Positions 26,959-35,415 of a stretch of 64,000 bases of DNA are shown here, piece by piece (positions within the stretch are counted from its first letter, which is position 1; each line of letters begins with the position of its first letter). Position numbers and translations under genes: made by a program. The DNA is from Atopobium minutum. GTDB lineage: Bacteria; Actinomycetota; Coriobacteriia; Coriobacteriales; Atopobiaceae. Below the pieces are notes generated by a model. That model saw only the letters and a list, made by a program, of their open reading frames with translations, made no database searches and had not been told where the DNA came from. The stretch is taken from NCBI GenBank assembly GCA_900105895.1, contig FNSH01000001.1, positions 868,001-932,000 on the forward strand. The letters run 5' to 3'.

Positions 26959-27013
26959 TAACACCCTCTTTTACCAGCCTTTGCGAACTAAGTATACGCA
27001 AAAGTTGGCAGCA

Positions 27014-27772
27014 TTACTGCACCTCATCATCTGTCTGTGGAGAAAGTCTATGGGCCACCGCGTCACAAATGAGCGCGCCAACCACTGTTTTTGCATCCTC
27101 AATCTGGCCGTCTAATACCGCGTCTACCAGCTCATTTAAAGTAACAAGGTCCACGTTGATAAACTCATCTGCATCCGGGTTGGAAGCGGTAAAGCTTAGT
27201 CCCGTAGCCATGTAAATGTGGATAAGTTCATCCGAAAAACCAGCAGAACTTGCAATAGTGGTGAGATACGCAATGCTTGCAGGCACCATGCCTGTCTCTT
27301 CCAGCAGCTCACGACGCGCACAATCCAGAGGATCTTCTCCTGGTTTCAGTTTTCCAGCAGGAATCTCTACGGTTACACGGTTAAGCGCTGTGCGATATTG
27401 ACGCACCAGGCAAATGCGTCCATCATCCGTAAGTGCCACGATAGCTACAGCACCACTATGACGCACCACATCACGAGTTGCTTCTCGGCCGTCTGTAAGC
27501 TTTACCTTAAGGCGATCTACCGAGAAAATCTTGCCGTCCCACACACGATTTTCTGAGCTAATGTGCTCATACAAATCCTGATCAGAGGGGTCATTATCTC
27601 CCAAAACAAGACTGCGACGCTGAGGCTGTCCAGAATGATGCTCCAGAGACTCATCATCTAAGTGAGCATCAAGCGAAACTTTTGGCTGGGCATCTGGGCG
27701 AGTGTTTGGATAGGCATCTGACTGATCGTCTGGCTGAGCAAAATTTTGAACAAGATTGACCAGATCAGACAT
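27014..27772 (-). CDS. NUDIX hydrolase, ADP-ribose pyrophosphatase type
   Basis: 252 aa from the ATG at 27772; a GGGAGG site lies inside the end of purD, whose stop is just 2 bases away. The first about 60 residues are low-complexity (Asp, Gln and Pro rich), followed by HISSENRVWDGKIFSVDRLK. The NUDIX box GEDPLDCARRELLEETGM fits GX5EX7REUXEEXGU, and the preceding VEIPAGKLKPGE is the ADP-ribose pyrophosphatase signature. It hydrolyses ADP-ribose or related nucleoside diphosphates; the exact substrate is unproven. Coupled translation with purD is likely. Confidence 0.92.
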   Translation of the reverse strand: MSDLVNLVQNFAQPDDQSDAYPNTRPDAQPKVSLDAHLDDESLEHHSGQPQRRSLVLGDNDPSDQDLYEHISSENRVWDGKIFSVDRLKVKLTDGREATRDVVRHSGAVAIVALTDDGRICLVRQYRTALNRVTVEIPAGKLKPGEDPLDCARRELLEETGMVPASIAYLTTIASSAGFSDELIHIYMATGLSFTASNPDADEFINVDLVTLNELVDAVLDGQIEDAKTVVGALICDAVAHRLSPQTDDEVQ

Positions 27773-27773
27773 C

Positions 27774-29078
27774 CTAGACCTCCCACGTATCGCGACCGCG
27801 CAAGGCACGCAAGCCAATGTCTCTGCGAAGGGCTTTTCCTTCAAAAGCAATCAAATCACAGGCAGCATACGCCTGTTCACGAGCAGCTTCAAAACTTTGA
27901 GCGAGGGCGGTTACGTTGATAACACGGCCACCCGCCGTAACCAGCTGGCCTTTCTCGTTACGTGCGGTGCCTGCCTGATACACGGTAACGCCCTCGAGCG
28001 CCTGTGCCTCTTCGATACCAGTAATAACCTTTCCGGTCTTGTAAGCACCCGGATATCCTGCAGAGGTAAGCACCACCGAGACCGCCCAGCTCTCTGACCA
28101 GTCAATTGTTGTTTGATCCAAGGTGCCTGCATCAATATGCATAAAGACATCGAGAAGATCTGCGTGCATACGAGGAATAACCACCTGCGTTTCTGGATCG
28201 CCAAAGCGAGCGTTAAACTCTAACACCTTGGGACCATCCTTGGTAAGCATAAACCCGCCGTAGAGGCAGCCCTTATAGGTAATGCCCTCAGACGCCAGCT
28301 GATCTACCACTTTTTGTTCAATCTCCACCATGGCTGCAAGCTCTTGATCTGTCACAAAAGGAACGGGAGAGTATACGCCCATGCCGCCCGTATTGGGACC
28401 ACAGTCCCCTTCCAGAGCACGCTTATGATCTTGTGAGGTAGCTAGAGGAATAAGGGTCTTGCCATCCGTAAGCGCCAACAAGGAGCATTCGGGGCCTTTG
28501 AGCATCTCTTCTACCACAACCACCTTGCCTGCATCGCCAAAAGCGCTAAAGCACTCATGCACGCCGGCAAGCGCCTCCTGCGTTGTTTGAGCAACAATTA
28601 CGCCTTTACCTGCAGCAAGACCATCCGCCTTAACAACAACAGGGCCATTGACTTCTTGTACGTATGCAGCGCAAGCTTGCTCATCGGTAAAAGCCTTATA
28701 CGCTGCTGTTGGAACACCAGCACGCTGCATAATCTCTTTTGCAAACTGCTTGGAGCCCTCCATACGAGCAGCGCTGGCAGTAGGTCCAAACACTGCAATA
28801 CCTGCAGCGGACACCGCGTCTGCCACGCCCGTTACTAAGGGAGCCTCAGGACCAATAACCACAAGATCTATAGCATGCGCACGAGCAAACTCCGCAACCT
28901 CTTGGGGACTATTAGGATTAAGCTCTACCTTTTGGGCAAGCTGCCACATACCACCATTACCGGGACATACATAGAGGTTTCCCGCACGCTTAGATTCAGA
29001 AATCTTCTGCAACAGCGCGTGCTCACGACCGCCAGAACCCAACAACAACACATTTAGCTTGGAATCAATAATGCTCAT
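27774..29078 (-). CDS. purD: Phosphoribosylamine-glycine ligase PurD
   Basis: 434 aa from the ATG at 29078; upstream in-frame codons lack a ribosome site. VLLLGSGGREHALLQKI, FGPTASAARMEGSKQFAKE, VVKADGLAAGKGVIVA, GPECSLLALTDG and LEFNARFGDPETQVVIPRM are the standard GAR synthetase ATP-grasp motifs. It joins phosphoribosylamine and glycine, using ATP. Its stop nearly abuts the NUDIX start, and it lies downstream of degV. Confidence 0.96.
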   Translation of the reverse strand: MSIIDSKLNVLLLGSGGREHALLQKISESKRAGNLYVCPGNGGMWQLAQKVELNPNSPQEVAEFARAHAIDLVVIGPEAPLVTGVADAVSAAGIAVFGPTASAARMEGSKQFAKEIMQRAGVPTAAYKAFTDEQACAAYVQEVNGPVVVKADGLAAGKGVIVAQTTQEALAGVHECFSAFGDAGKVVVVEEMLKGPECSLLALTDGKTLIPLATSQDHKRALEGDCGPNTGGMGVYSPVPFVTDQELAAMVEIEQKVVDQLASEGITYKGCLYGGFMLTKDGPKVLEFNARFGDPETQVVIPRMHADLLDVFMHIDAGTLDQTTIDWSESWAVSVVLTSAGYPGAYKTGKVITGIEEAQALEGVTVYQAGTARNEKGQLVTAGGRVINVTALAQSFEAAREQAYAACDLIAFEGKALRRDIGLRALRGRDTWEV

Positions 29079-29149
29079 TGGACAGTCTCTTCCTCGTAGT
29101 AACTTTGCGATAGCTTTATGGCATGCTTGTTGCACGCGGCTACCTTTAT

Positions 29150-30076
29150 TTATGCACTTGTATCTAGGACAGCGATAAGCCCATCGGGTATAAAGGCAAC
29201 GCCCACCGCGCCTACCCCCACATGAACTGCCGTAGTAGCACACATGTTAGAAATGCGGATACGACGCTTTTCAAACTCGTTGGTATTCATAGGCTTTTCT
29301 ATCATGGCTAAATCCCGCGGCATGCCAGAACCAATCTCTGCATACGCAACGGGACCATGCTCATGCGAATACACGCTCATTTTACGAACGATGGTACCAG
29401 CCAAGCGCACTAAAAGCGTGCTGGATGCGATGCGAACAAACCCGTCCTTCTCGTCCAGCACAAACAACTCGCGCGTACCCGACATGCGCGTGAGCAGCTG
29501 ATGAAGCTTTCCTCGTGGACCCGATACGCGCCGACCGTTGCGGCCTATGCTATAGCCGGACGCGGGAATCAGATAGAGCTGGGCGTATGCACACAGCATA
29601 TTTGCATGAGCAAGCGCTTCTTCAAAGGACACGCCAGCGCTGCAGCTTGCGACTAAATCCTCAACGATAAACCCTTGGGCCACGGAGATGGTTTTGGAAT
29701 CTATCACAGCAATGTTTGCTTCTTTGCCCATGGCTTGAGCAGCAGCACAAGCGTTGCTGTACGAGTTGCTCAACACGCTGGATGCATGAACCGAAATAAT
29801 GTGCTCATAGCCCTTATCGAGAAGCTCCTGGTAGTGACCCTTGTAGTCTTCCACAGACGGAGCGGAGGTGGTGAGCTCTCCCTCCGCCTGTGCAAGCGTG
29901 ATATAAAAATCAGGAACGCATACATCTACGTAATCTCGCACGACCTTACCGCGACGCATGTGTATAGACATTGGTACTGCACAGACGTTTTTCTCGGCTA
30001 GCCATTCGCCGGGCAAATCGCACATGGTGTCAGTAACAATTGCATACGAAGCAGTGTTGTCAGCGAGCTCAGACAC
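29150..30076 (-). CDS. DegV family fatty-acid-binding protein
   Basis: 308 aa. YAIVTDTMCDLPGEWLAEKN begins the DegV domain, and the central VHASSVLSNSYSNACAAAQ, IDSKTISVAQGFIVED and YLIPASGYSIGRNGRRV are typical. DegV proteins bind fatty acids and in several Firmicutes supply exogenous acids to fatty-acid kinase FakA; no fakA is in this window. It is located 71 bp upstream of purD and 3 bp from the purA stop on the same strand. Confidence 0.93.
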   Translation of the reverse strand: MSELADNTASYAIVTDTMCDLPGEWLAEKNVCAVPMSIHMRRGKVVRDYVDVCVPDFYITLAQAEGELTTSAPSVEDYKGHYQELLDKGYEHIISVHASSVLSNSYSNACAAAQAMGKEANIAVIDSKTISVAQGFIVEDLVASCSAGVSFEEALAHANMLCAYAQLYLIPASGYSIGRNGRRVSGPRGKLHQLLTRMSGTRELFVLDEKDGFVRIASSTLLVRLAGTIVRKMSVYSHEHGPVAYAEIGSGMPRDLAMIEKPMNTNEFEKRRIRISNMCATTAVHVGVGAVGVAFIPDGLIAVLDTSA

Positions 30077-30079
30077 GTT

Positions 30080-31360
30080 TTACTTCCAATAACGATTGAT
30101 CGTTTGCTCACGATCAGGACCGACAGTAATGATAGATACGCGTACGCCAGCAAACTGCTCCAGAAAATCAATGTAGTCCTTTGCTTCACGCGGCAGCTGA
30201 TAAAAATTGCGCACTTGAGAAATGTCACACTTCCAACCAGGGAGGGTTTCGTACACAGGCTTTGCATGGTAGAACACGCTCTGATGCTCCGGAACGGTGG
30301 TATAGCGCTTGCCATCGCACTCATAGGCGACGCATACCTTGATTTCATCCAAGCAACCGAGAACATCGAGTTTGGTGATTGCCAAATCCGTTAAGCCATT
30401 GACGCGCGTTGCATAATTTACGACCACTGCATCGTACCAGCCACAACGACGTTTACGACCCGTGGTTACGCCATACTCATGGCCCACCTTACCCAACAGA
30501 TCTCCTGTTTCGTCAAAAAGCTCGGTGGGGAAAGGACCGGAACCCACGCGGGTAAGGTAGGCTTTTGCAATACCCAACACGCGCTTAATCTGGGTGGGAC
30601 CAACGCCAGAACCCGTAACAGCACCACCAGCCGTACAGTTAGAAGAGGTAACAAAGGGATAGGTACCATGATCAATATCGAGCATGGTTGCTTGAGCACC
30701 CTCAAAGAGAATATTTTTGCCCGCCTCGATCTGCTCGTTAAGGAACAGGGAGCTCTCTACGATATAAGGACGAATGCGATTTGCAAAAGGAAGATAGGTC
30801 TCACAAATCTGGTCTACGGTGTAAGTAGGCAAGCCATATACCTTCTCCAAAATGGGGTTGGTGTATGCCAGAGCGGCGTCCAGTTTCTTGCGGAAGATTT
30901 TCTCGTCAAGCATGTCCTGGATACGCAGACCTGTACGATTCATTTTGTCCATATAGGTTGGCCCTACGCCGCGCTTGGTAGTACCAATCAAATTCTTGCC
31001 CAGTTTTTTCTCATGCGCACCATCTAAATCTTTGTGATACGGCATGACAATATGGGCGTTGCCGGAAATTTTGAGGTCATCACAAGAGATGCCCTGCTCT
31101 TCCAGCATGTCAATCTCAAAGAGAAGCACTTCAGGATCTATAATGCAGCCATTACCAATAACCGGATAGGTACCTTTGTACATAACGCCGGATGGCACCT
31201 GATGTAAAGCAAGCTTGTGGCCGTTTGCAATAACGGTGTGGCCTGCGTTTGCACCACCGGCATAACGGCATACAACATCAAAATCAGCAGAAATAAGGTC
31301 TGTGACCTTGCCTTTGCCTTCGTCGCCCCACTGGGTTCCCACCAATACGGATGCAGACAT
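30080..31360 (-). CDS. purA: Adenylosuccinate synthetase PurA
   Basis: 426 aa from the ATG at 31360 (GAGGGAAG ribosome site). SVLVGTQWGDEGKGKVTDLI, the GTP P-loop GGANAGHTV, GTTKRGVGPTYMDKMNRTGL and the C-terminal TKLDVLGCLDEIKVC identify the enzyme. It condenses IMP and aspartate to adenylosuccinate, using GTP. It is the first gene of a minus-strand run purA-degV-purD-NUDIX with short gaps. Confidence 0.97.
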   Translation of the reverse strand: MSASVLVGTQWGDEGKGKVTDLISADFDVVCRYAGGANAGHTVIANGHKLALHQVPSGVMYKGTYPVIGNGCIIDPEVLLFEIDMLEEQGISCDDLKISGNAHIVMPYHKDLDGAHEKKLGKNLIGTTKRGVGPTYMDKMNRTGLRIQDMLDEKIFRKKLDAALAYTNPILEKVYGLPTYTVDQICETYLPFANRIRPYIVESSLFLNEQIEAGKNILFEGAQATMLDIDHGTYPFVTSSNCTAGGAVTGSGVGPTQIKRVLGIAKAYLTRVGSGPFPTELFDETGDLLGKVGHEYGVTTGRKRRCGWYDAVVVNYATRVNGLTDLAITKLDVLGCLDEIKVCVAYECDGKRYTTVPEHQSVFYHAKPVYETLPGWKCDISQVRNFYQLPREAKDYIDFLEQFAGVRVSIITVGPDREQTINRYWK

Positions 31361-31531
31361 AAACTTCCCTCTCAAAAATGCATTGGAGCGCACACTTTGC
31401 ACGCTATTACCGGTTTCCTAGTATAAGGGATTGATGTTTTAAAATCCGTGTATATCCCGTGTCTATTCCGTATCTATCATATGCGTATTTCAGGCGTGTA
31501 CCCTGCATATTCCAAGCGCGTGAGCTACGCC

Positions 31532-32956
31532 TTACGCGTATTCGCGAGACAGCTCCACAAACTTGGTAGACCCCGGCATAAAGACCAGATGAACAATATC
31601 TAAAGGACCAGAACGGTTCTTTGCAATGATGAAATCTGTTACATTAGCGTCCGGTCGGTCTTCGCGCGCCGCCTCTTCTTCGGTCATGGAGCGGTCAAGC
31701 AAAATGACGATGTCCGCATCCTGCTCGATGGATCCCGATTCGCGCAGGTCAGACAGTTGTGGACGCTGGCCTTTACGATCTGCAACCTGACGATTAAGCT
31801 GCGACAGAGCAACAACGGGAACCTCAAGATCCTTAGCCATAATTTTAATGCCACGGCTCATCTCGGAAACCTCGGTGGCACGAGAATCAGAACGACGACC
31901 ATTTGATGGAGGAGAAACAAGCTGCAGGTAGTCAATGATAACAATGCCGTTTTCTTTGCCATGCAGCATACGACGAGCCTTGGCACGAATTTCTGTAATA
32001 GTGGTACCGGGGGTGTCGTCAATCATAATGTCCAGGCTTGAAATCTCAGAGGTTGCCTGCACAATTTGTGCCCACTGATGATCCTGAATGTTTGCAGAGC
32101 GAATATCCTGTAGGTTTATTTTTGCCTGTGCCGATAACAGACGCTGAGCAATCTCTTTTTTGCTCATCTCTAACGAGAAAAGCGCAACGGAGACACCACT
32201 TGCAGCAGCATTTACTGCAAGGTTAAGACAAAAGGATGTCTTACCCACGCCAGGACGTGCACCAATAACCACCATCTGACCAGCACGCATACCAAGCAGC
32301 GCCCTATCAATACCCGGAAATCCTGTTTTTACCCCAAGCACATCTGTCTGATTTTTTGATTGCTCATCCAGCTCCTCAAAGAGCTCTTCCATCACCTCTG
32401 AAATGCCCGAATAGGTAGAGCGGATAGCGCGATTGGTTACGCCGAGCAGCATTTTTTCTGCATCATTAACCACTTCTTTGGTGTCCTCAGGCGCACTAAA
32501 AGCAAGCGCAGTAATCTGAGACGAGGTTTTAATAATCTCGCGCAAGGTTGAGTTACGACGCAAAATCTCACTGTAATACTGCCAACTAGCCAACGCAGGC
32601 GTATTACCTGATAAATCAACCAGATAGGCACGACCTCCCACACGCTCTATTTCTCCCTTACTAGTAAGCGTGTCTGCCAAAGAGATGGCATCAACAGGAC
32701 GTCCCGTATCGTGCAAATCACGCATAGACGCAAAGATGAGCTGATGAGAAGGGATATAAAAGTCATCCTCTTGCAAAAAGGAAAGACCCTCTTCCAAAAC
32801 ATCCGCCGAGATAAGCATTGCAGCAAGCACAGCAGCCTCCGCATGAGAGTCTTGCGGCATGGCTGCGCCAGCCTCCACAGTAGGCGTGGAAGCCGCGGCA
32901 GTATAGCGGTTATCATTTTCTTGGAAACGAGGGCTCACTATAGGTCCTTCCAACAT
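31532..32956 (-). CDS. dnaB: Replicative DNA helicase DnaB
   Basis: 474 aa from the ATG at 32956; an upstream TTG at 32989 is possible but less likely. PQDSHAEAAVLAAMLI opens the N-terminal primase-binding domain. The RecA-like domain has Walker A GARPGVGKTSFCLN, the Walker B region GIVIIDYLQLVSP, VALSQLNRQVADRKGQRPQL and SGSIEQDADIVILL. It is the hexameric replication fork helicase. It is located downstream of rplI with a 420-bp gap; that gap holds a terminator and two DnaA-box-like repeats. Confidence 0.96.
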   Translation of the reverse strand: MLEGPIVSPRFQENDNRYTAAASTPTVEAGAAMPQDSHAEAAVLAAMLISADVLEEGLSFLQEDDFYIPSHQLIFASMRDLHDTGRPVDAISLADTLTSKGEIERVGGRAYLVDLSGNTPALASWQYYSEILRRNSTLREIIKTSSQITALAFSAPEDTKEVVNDAEKMLLGVTNRAIRSTYSGISEVMEELFEELDEQSKNQTDVLGVKTGFPGIDRALLGMRAGQMVVIGARPGVGKTSFCLNLAVNAAASGVSVALFSLEMSKKEIAQRLLSAQAKINLQDIRSANIQDHQWAQIVQATSEISSLDIMIDDTPGTTITEIRAKARRMLHGKENGIVIIDYLQLVSPPSNGRRSDSRATEVSEMSRGIKIMAKDLEVPVVALSQLNRQVADRKGQRPQLSDLRESGSIEQDADIVILLDRSMTEEEAAREDRPDANVTDFIIAKNRSGPLDIVHLVFMPGSTKFVELSREYA

Positions 32957-33376
32957 TCTTTCTGTTCCAGAATAGTAAATCAAAATCAAGGGGTTATTTG
33001 TTAAGAAACAGTGCGTTTAGCACTTTAAAAACCGCATTGTTGATAGCTACTTCACCGTATCTCGAAGAATGTGAGTTTTGAACGTTTTCGACAAATTTTT
33101 CTCAATTATGCGAACGGTTTTCGACAAATTTGTATTGTGCAAAACCATCTTCTTACAAAACCCCAGTTGAGTAGAAAAGCAACCTATTTTAGCTGCAGTT
33201 ATGCTATTTCCGCAGGTAAAGTTGGTATTTCTATTAGTCCAAAGAGAAGCCCTGTCCCCACCTAAGCGTGTGAACAGGGCTTTTGTAAATAAGTGCACTG
33301 TGTAAAAACTAAAACCAGGAGCTTGACTAACTATATTTTTGTTGAAATAGCTGCGCCAGCTTTAAACCCTGCTGAT
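32957..33376. promoter_or_regulatory. dnaB upstream region with two spaced DnaA-box-like repeats
   Basis: This gene-free region of 420 bp lies between rplI and dnaB. TTTTCGACAAATTT occurs at 33085-33098 and again at 33118-33131, 33 bases apart (three helical turns), each preceded by GAACG. TTTTCGACA differs at one position from the TTTTCCACA form of the DnaA box, and matches the variant boxes seen near dnaA. The rplI operon terminator is at about 33247-33282. No ORF with a ribosome site is seen. The repeats could regulate dnaB. Confidence 0.5.
33247..33282 (-). terminator. Terminator after the rpsF-ssb-rpsR-rplI operon
   Basis: AAGCCCTGT/ACAGGGCTT at 33247-33255 and 33274-33282 form a 9-bp stem followed on the minus strand by TTCTCTTT. 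It lies about 95 bases beyond the rplI stop. The plus strand also has TTTT after the stem, so it may work in both directions. Confidence 0.75.
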
Positions 33377-33919
33377 TTACTCAACAGGCTTCTCGGTTGC
33401 TTCTTCCACAGTCTCCTCGGCAGCCTCTTCAGCTTCCTCGGTGGTCTCCTGATCGGAAGCCTCCCTGGTTAGCGTAGAAGCGTCGCCTACGAGAAGATCG
33501 AGCTTAGCGTTAATCTCACGGTAGAGGTTAACGACTACAACATGAGCGCCAGCAACCTTGATAGTGCTGTGCTCAATGCGCTTACGATCAATCTCGATGC
33601 CAAGCTGAGCCTTAACAGCATCAGCAATCATGGTGTTGGTAACAGAACCAAACAGCTGGCCCTCTTCACCAACCTTAACGTCGATGGTTACGGTCTTGCC
33701 CTCAAGAGCTGCCTTTGTTGCCTGAGCATCTGCAACGCGCTTCTCTTCACGCTTTGCGATGTTATGACGGCGCTCCTCGAGCTGCTTGATGTTGCCAGGG
33801 GTCGCAGCGAGAGCCATACGGTTAGGGAACAGGAAGTTCTCCGCATAGCCCTGTGCAACGTCTACGACGTCGCCTTCGCCACCCTTGCCCCTGAGCTCAC
33901 CCAAGAGGATGACTTTCAT
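33377..33919 (-). CDS. rplI: 50S ribosomal protein L9 with an acidic C-terminal tail
   Basis: 180 aa from the ATG at 33919 (GGAG upstream). MKVILLGELRGKGGEGDVVD and VAQGYAENFLFPNRMA are the L9 N-terminal RNA-binding domain. The C-terminal domain contains LFGSVTNTMIADAVKAQLG, ending at about residue 149. The last about 30 residues are a Glu/Thr/Ala-rich tail (TTEEAEEAAEETVEEATEK). L9 is usually about 150 aa, so this tail is an extension. It binds 23S rRNA and helps reading-frame maintenance. Last gene of the rpsF operon. Confidence 0.95.
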   Translation of the reverse strand: MKVILLGELRGKGGEGDVVDVAQGYAENFLFPNRMALAATPGNIKQLEERRHNIAKREEKRVADAQATKAALEGKTVTIDVKVGEEGQLFGSVTNTMIADAVKAQLGIEIDRKRIEHSTIKVAGAHVVVVNLYREINAKLDLLVGDASTLTREASDQETTEEAEEAAEETVEEATEKPVE

Positions 33920-33977
33920 GGACACTCCTTAAACAATCGAATGCCTTTTGCATCCGATTTTGGTTACGAACTGTGGG

Positions 33978-34244
33978 CTAGTTACGCTCGCGACGGCCAC
34001 CACGGCTGGACACTACAGGAACAGTGTACGGCAGAAGTGCCATCTCTCGTGCGCGCTTGATTGCAAGCGCAATGTCATGCTGGTGCTGCGTGCAGGCGCC
34101 AGTGACGCGACGGGGCTTAATCTTGCCACGATCGGTCATGTACTTGCGAAGAAGCTGAACATCTTTGTAATCAATGAAGTCCGTATCTTCTTTGCAGAAC
34201 TGGCAATACTTGCGACGCGGCTGACGCTGATAATCAGTAGCCAT
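33978..34244 (-). CDS. rpsR: 30S ribosomal protein S18
   Basis: 88 aa. [19 protein letters not shown] contains the CxxC of a zinc-binding S18; [20 protein letters not shown] and [20 protein letters not shown] are the core. It binds S6 on the small subunit. It lies between ssb and rplI in the rpsF operon, the usual order. Confidence 0.97.
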   Translation of the reverse strand: MATDYQRQPRRKYCQFCKEDTDFIDYKDVQLLRKYMTDRGKIKPRRVTGACTQHQHDIALAIKRAREMALLPYTVPVVSSRGGRRERN

Positions 34245-34287
34245 GTCTTGTTACCTTTCGTCTAGCGACAATAGTCGCAGAGCATTC

Positions 34288-34740
34288 TTAAAACGGGATA
34301 TCCTCATCGGCATAATCGGCAGCGGTAGGCGGAGCCTGAACAGGGTGCACTGCTGCAGGTGCCGAAGGGGCGGAAGCTGCAAAGGTGCCTACGTTGCCGC
34401 CGGCATTTTGCTGATTCCGAGAGAGGAATTCGATCTCGTCAACAATAACCTCAAGCTTGCTACGACGCTGACCATCACGCTCCCAAGAGCTGTAACGAAG
34501 CTTGCCCTCAATAGCAACCTTGGAACCTTTGCTAATGAAGCGTGCAACTGCATCTGCACGAGCTCCAAACATGACGCAATCAACGAAGTTGGGATAGTCT
34601 TCCCACTCACCAGATTGAGGGTTGCGACGGCGATCATTAACGGCAACACCAAAAGAAAGGACTTGAGTGCCGCCAGCAGTTGCCTTAAGTTCGGGTTCGC
34701 GAGTAAGGTTTCCACTGATAATCACGCGATTAATGCTCAT
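34288..34740 (-). CDS. ssb: Single-stranded DNA-binding protein
   Basis: 150 aa from the ATG at 34740. SINRVIISGNLTREPELKAT and GGTQVLSFGVAVNDRRRN form the OB fold, a variable linker (NAGGNVGTFAASAPSAPAAV) follows, and the acidic tip ends DEDIPF, the protein-docking peptide. It binds ssDNA in replication and repair. It is the second gene in the rpsF-ssb-rpsR-rplI operon. Confidence 0.97.
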   Translation of the reverse strand: MSINRVIISGNLTREPELKATAGGTQVLSFGVAVNDRRRNPQSGEWEDYPNFVDCVMFGARADAVARFISKGSKVAIEGKLRYSSWERDGQRRSKLEVIVDEIEFLSRNQQNAGGNVGTFAASAPSAPAAVHPVQAPPTAADYADEDIPF

Positions 34741-34787
34741 TGTGATCACTGCCTCTCATTTGTGGGCACAAAGCCCACCTTCCAGTA

Positions 34788-35081
34788 CTAATCCTTGTCA
34801 GGACGACGTACAACCATGTGACGCTTTACTGCATCATTGATGCGCAGAACACGATCAAGCTCTGCAATCTGAGTTGGATCTGCATGGAAGTTGATAAGGG
34901 TATAGTCACCCTCGGTAAGCTTGTCGATCTCATAAGCAAGCTTGCGCTTGCCCCAATCCTCGACATTATCGACCTGACCGCCATTATCGGAAATAGCAAC
35001 GTCAATGCGCTTCATTACACCAGCGCGTACTTCCTCATTGGAAGATGGATCGACAAAAAACAGCAATTCATAAGCCTTCAT
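34788..35081 (-). CDS. rpsF: 30S ribosomal protein S6
   Basis: 97 aa from the ATG at 35081 with GAGGAGGTGACAAT upstream. KAYELLFFVDPSSNEEVRAG, DNVEDWGKRKLAYEIDKLTE and YTLINFHADPTQIAELDRVL identify S6. It pairs with S18 at the small subunit platform. It is the first gene of its operon; a hairpin at 35106-35135 lies in its leader. Confidence 0.96.
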   Translation of the reverse strand: MKAYELLFFVDPSSNEEVRAGVMKRIDVAISDNGGQVDNVEDWGKRKLAYEIDKLTEGDYTLINFHADPTQIAELDRVLRINDAVKRHMVVRRPDKD

Positions 35082-35105
35082 ATTGTCACCTCCTCTGGGC
35101 TCAAG

Positions 35106-35135
35106 GCTTCGGGATGTGAAGGTTGCACCCGAAGC
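35106..35135 (-). promoter_or_regulatory. Leader hairpin upstream of rpsF, candidate S6:S18 autoregulatory site
   Basis: GCTTCGGG/CCCGAAGC (35106-35113 and 35128-35135) form a perfect 8-bp stem with a 14-base loop, about 25 bases before the rpsF start. There is no T run, so it is not a terminator. S6:S18 complexes bind leader hairpins that mimic 16S rRNA in many bacteria; I infer that role from position only. Confidence 0.4.
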
Positions 35136-35337
35136 AGGAAAGGTTCGGTCTGCAATGGTATCACAATATTCTTGTACCACCACGTGAAGGCTTATTTTTT
35201 TGTATACCTCCCGTGCGTCTCCATAAATGAAGTTTACTATCTATCTCTAACCATGCCCAAACAACCACAAACACTTTCCAAACAACAGTGGTATCTAAAC
35301 AGCAGCCAAATGCGCTTGTCTTACCAGCTGATTATAA
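35136..35337. other. Gene-free stretch upstream of rpsF
   Basis: AT-rich region between the rpsF leader hairpin and the terminator of the DUF4013-type gene. It should hold the rpsF operon promoter, but no convincing -35/-10 pair stands out. No ORF with a ribosome site is seen. Confidence 0.4.
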
Positions 35338-35372
35338 AAAGCCTCCCACAGCACCATGCTGCAGGAGGCTGA
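35338..35372 (-). terminator. Terminator after the DUF4013-type membrane gene
   Basis: AGCCTCC...GGAGGCT flanking a GCAGC/GCTG-containing loop, followed on the minus strand by TTTTTA. It lies about 45 bases past the stop of the 35416-36681 gene. Confidence 0.8.
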
Positions 35373-35415
35373 ACAGGTATCACTATGATACAGAAGCTAT
35401 ACGACAGGAGATACC

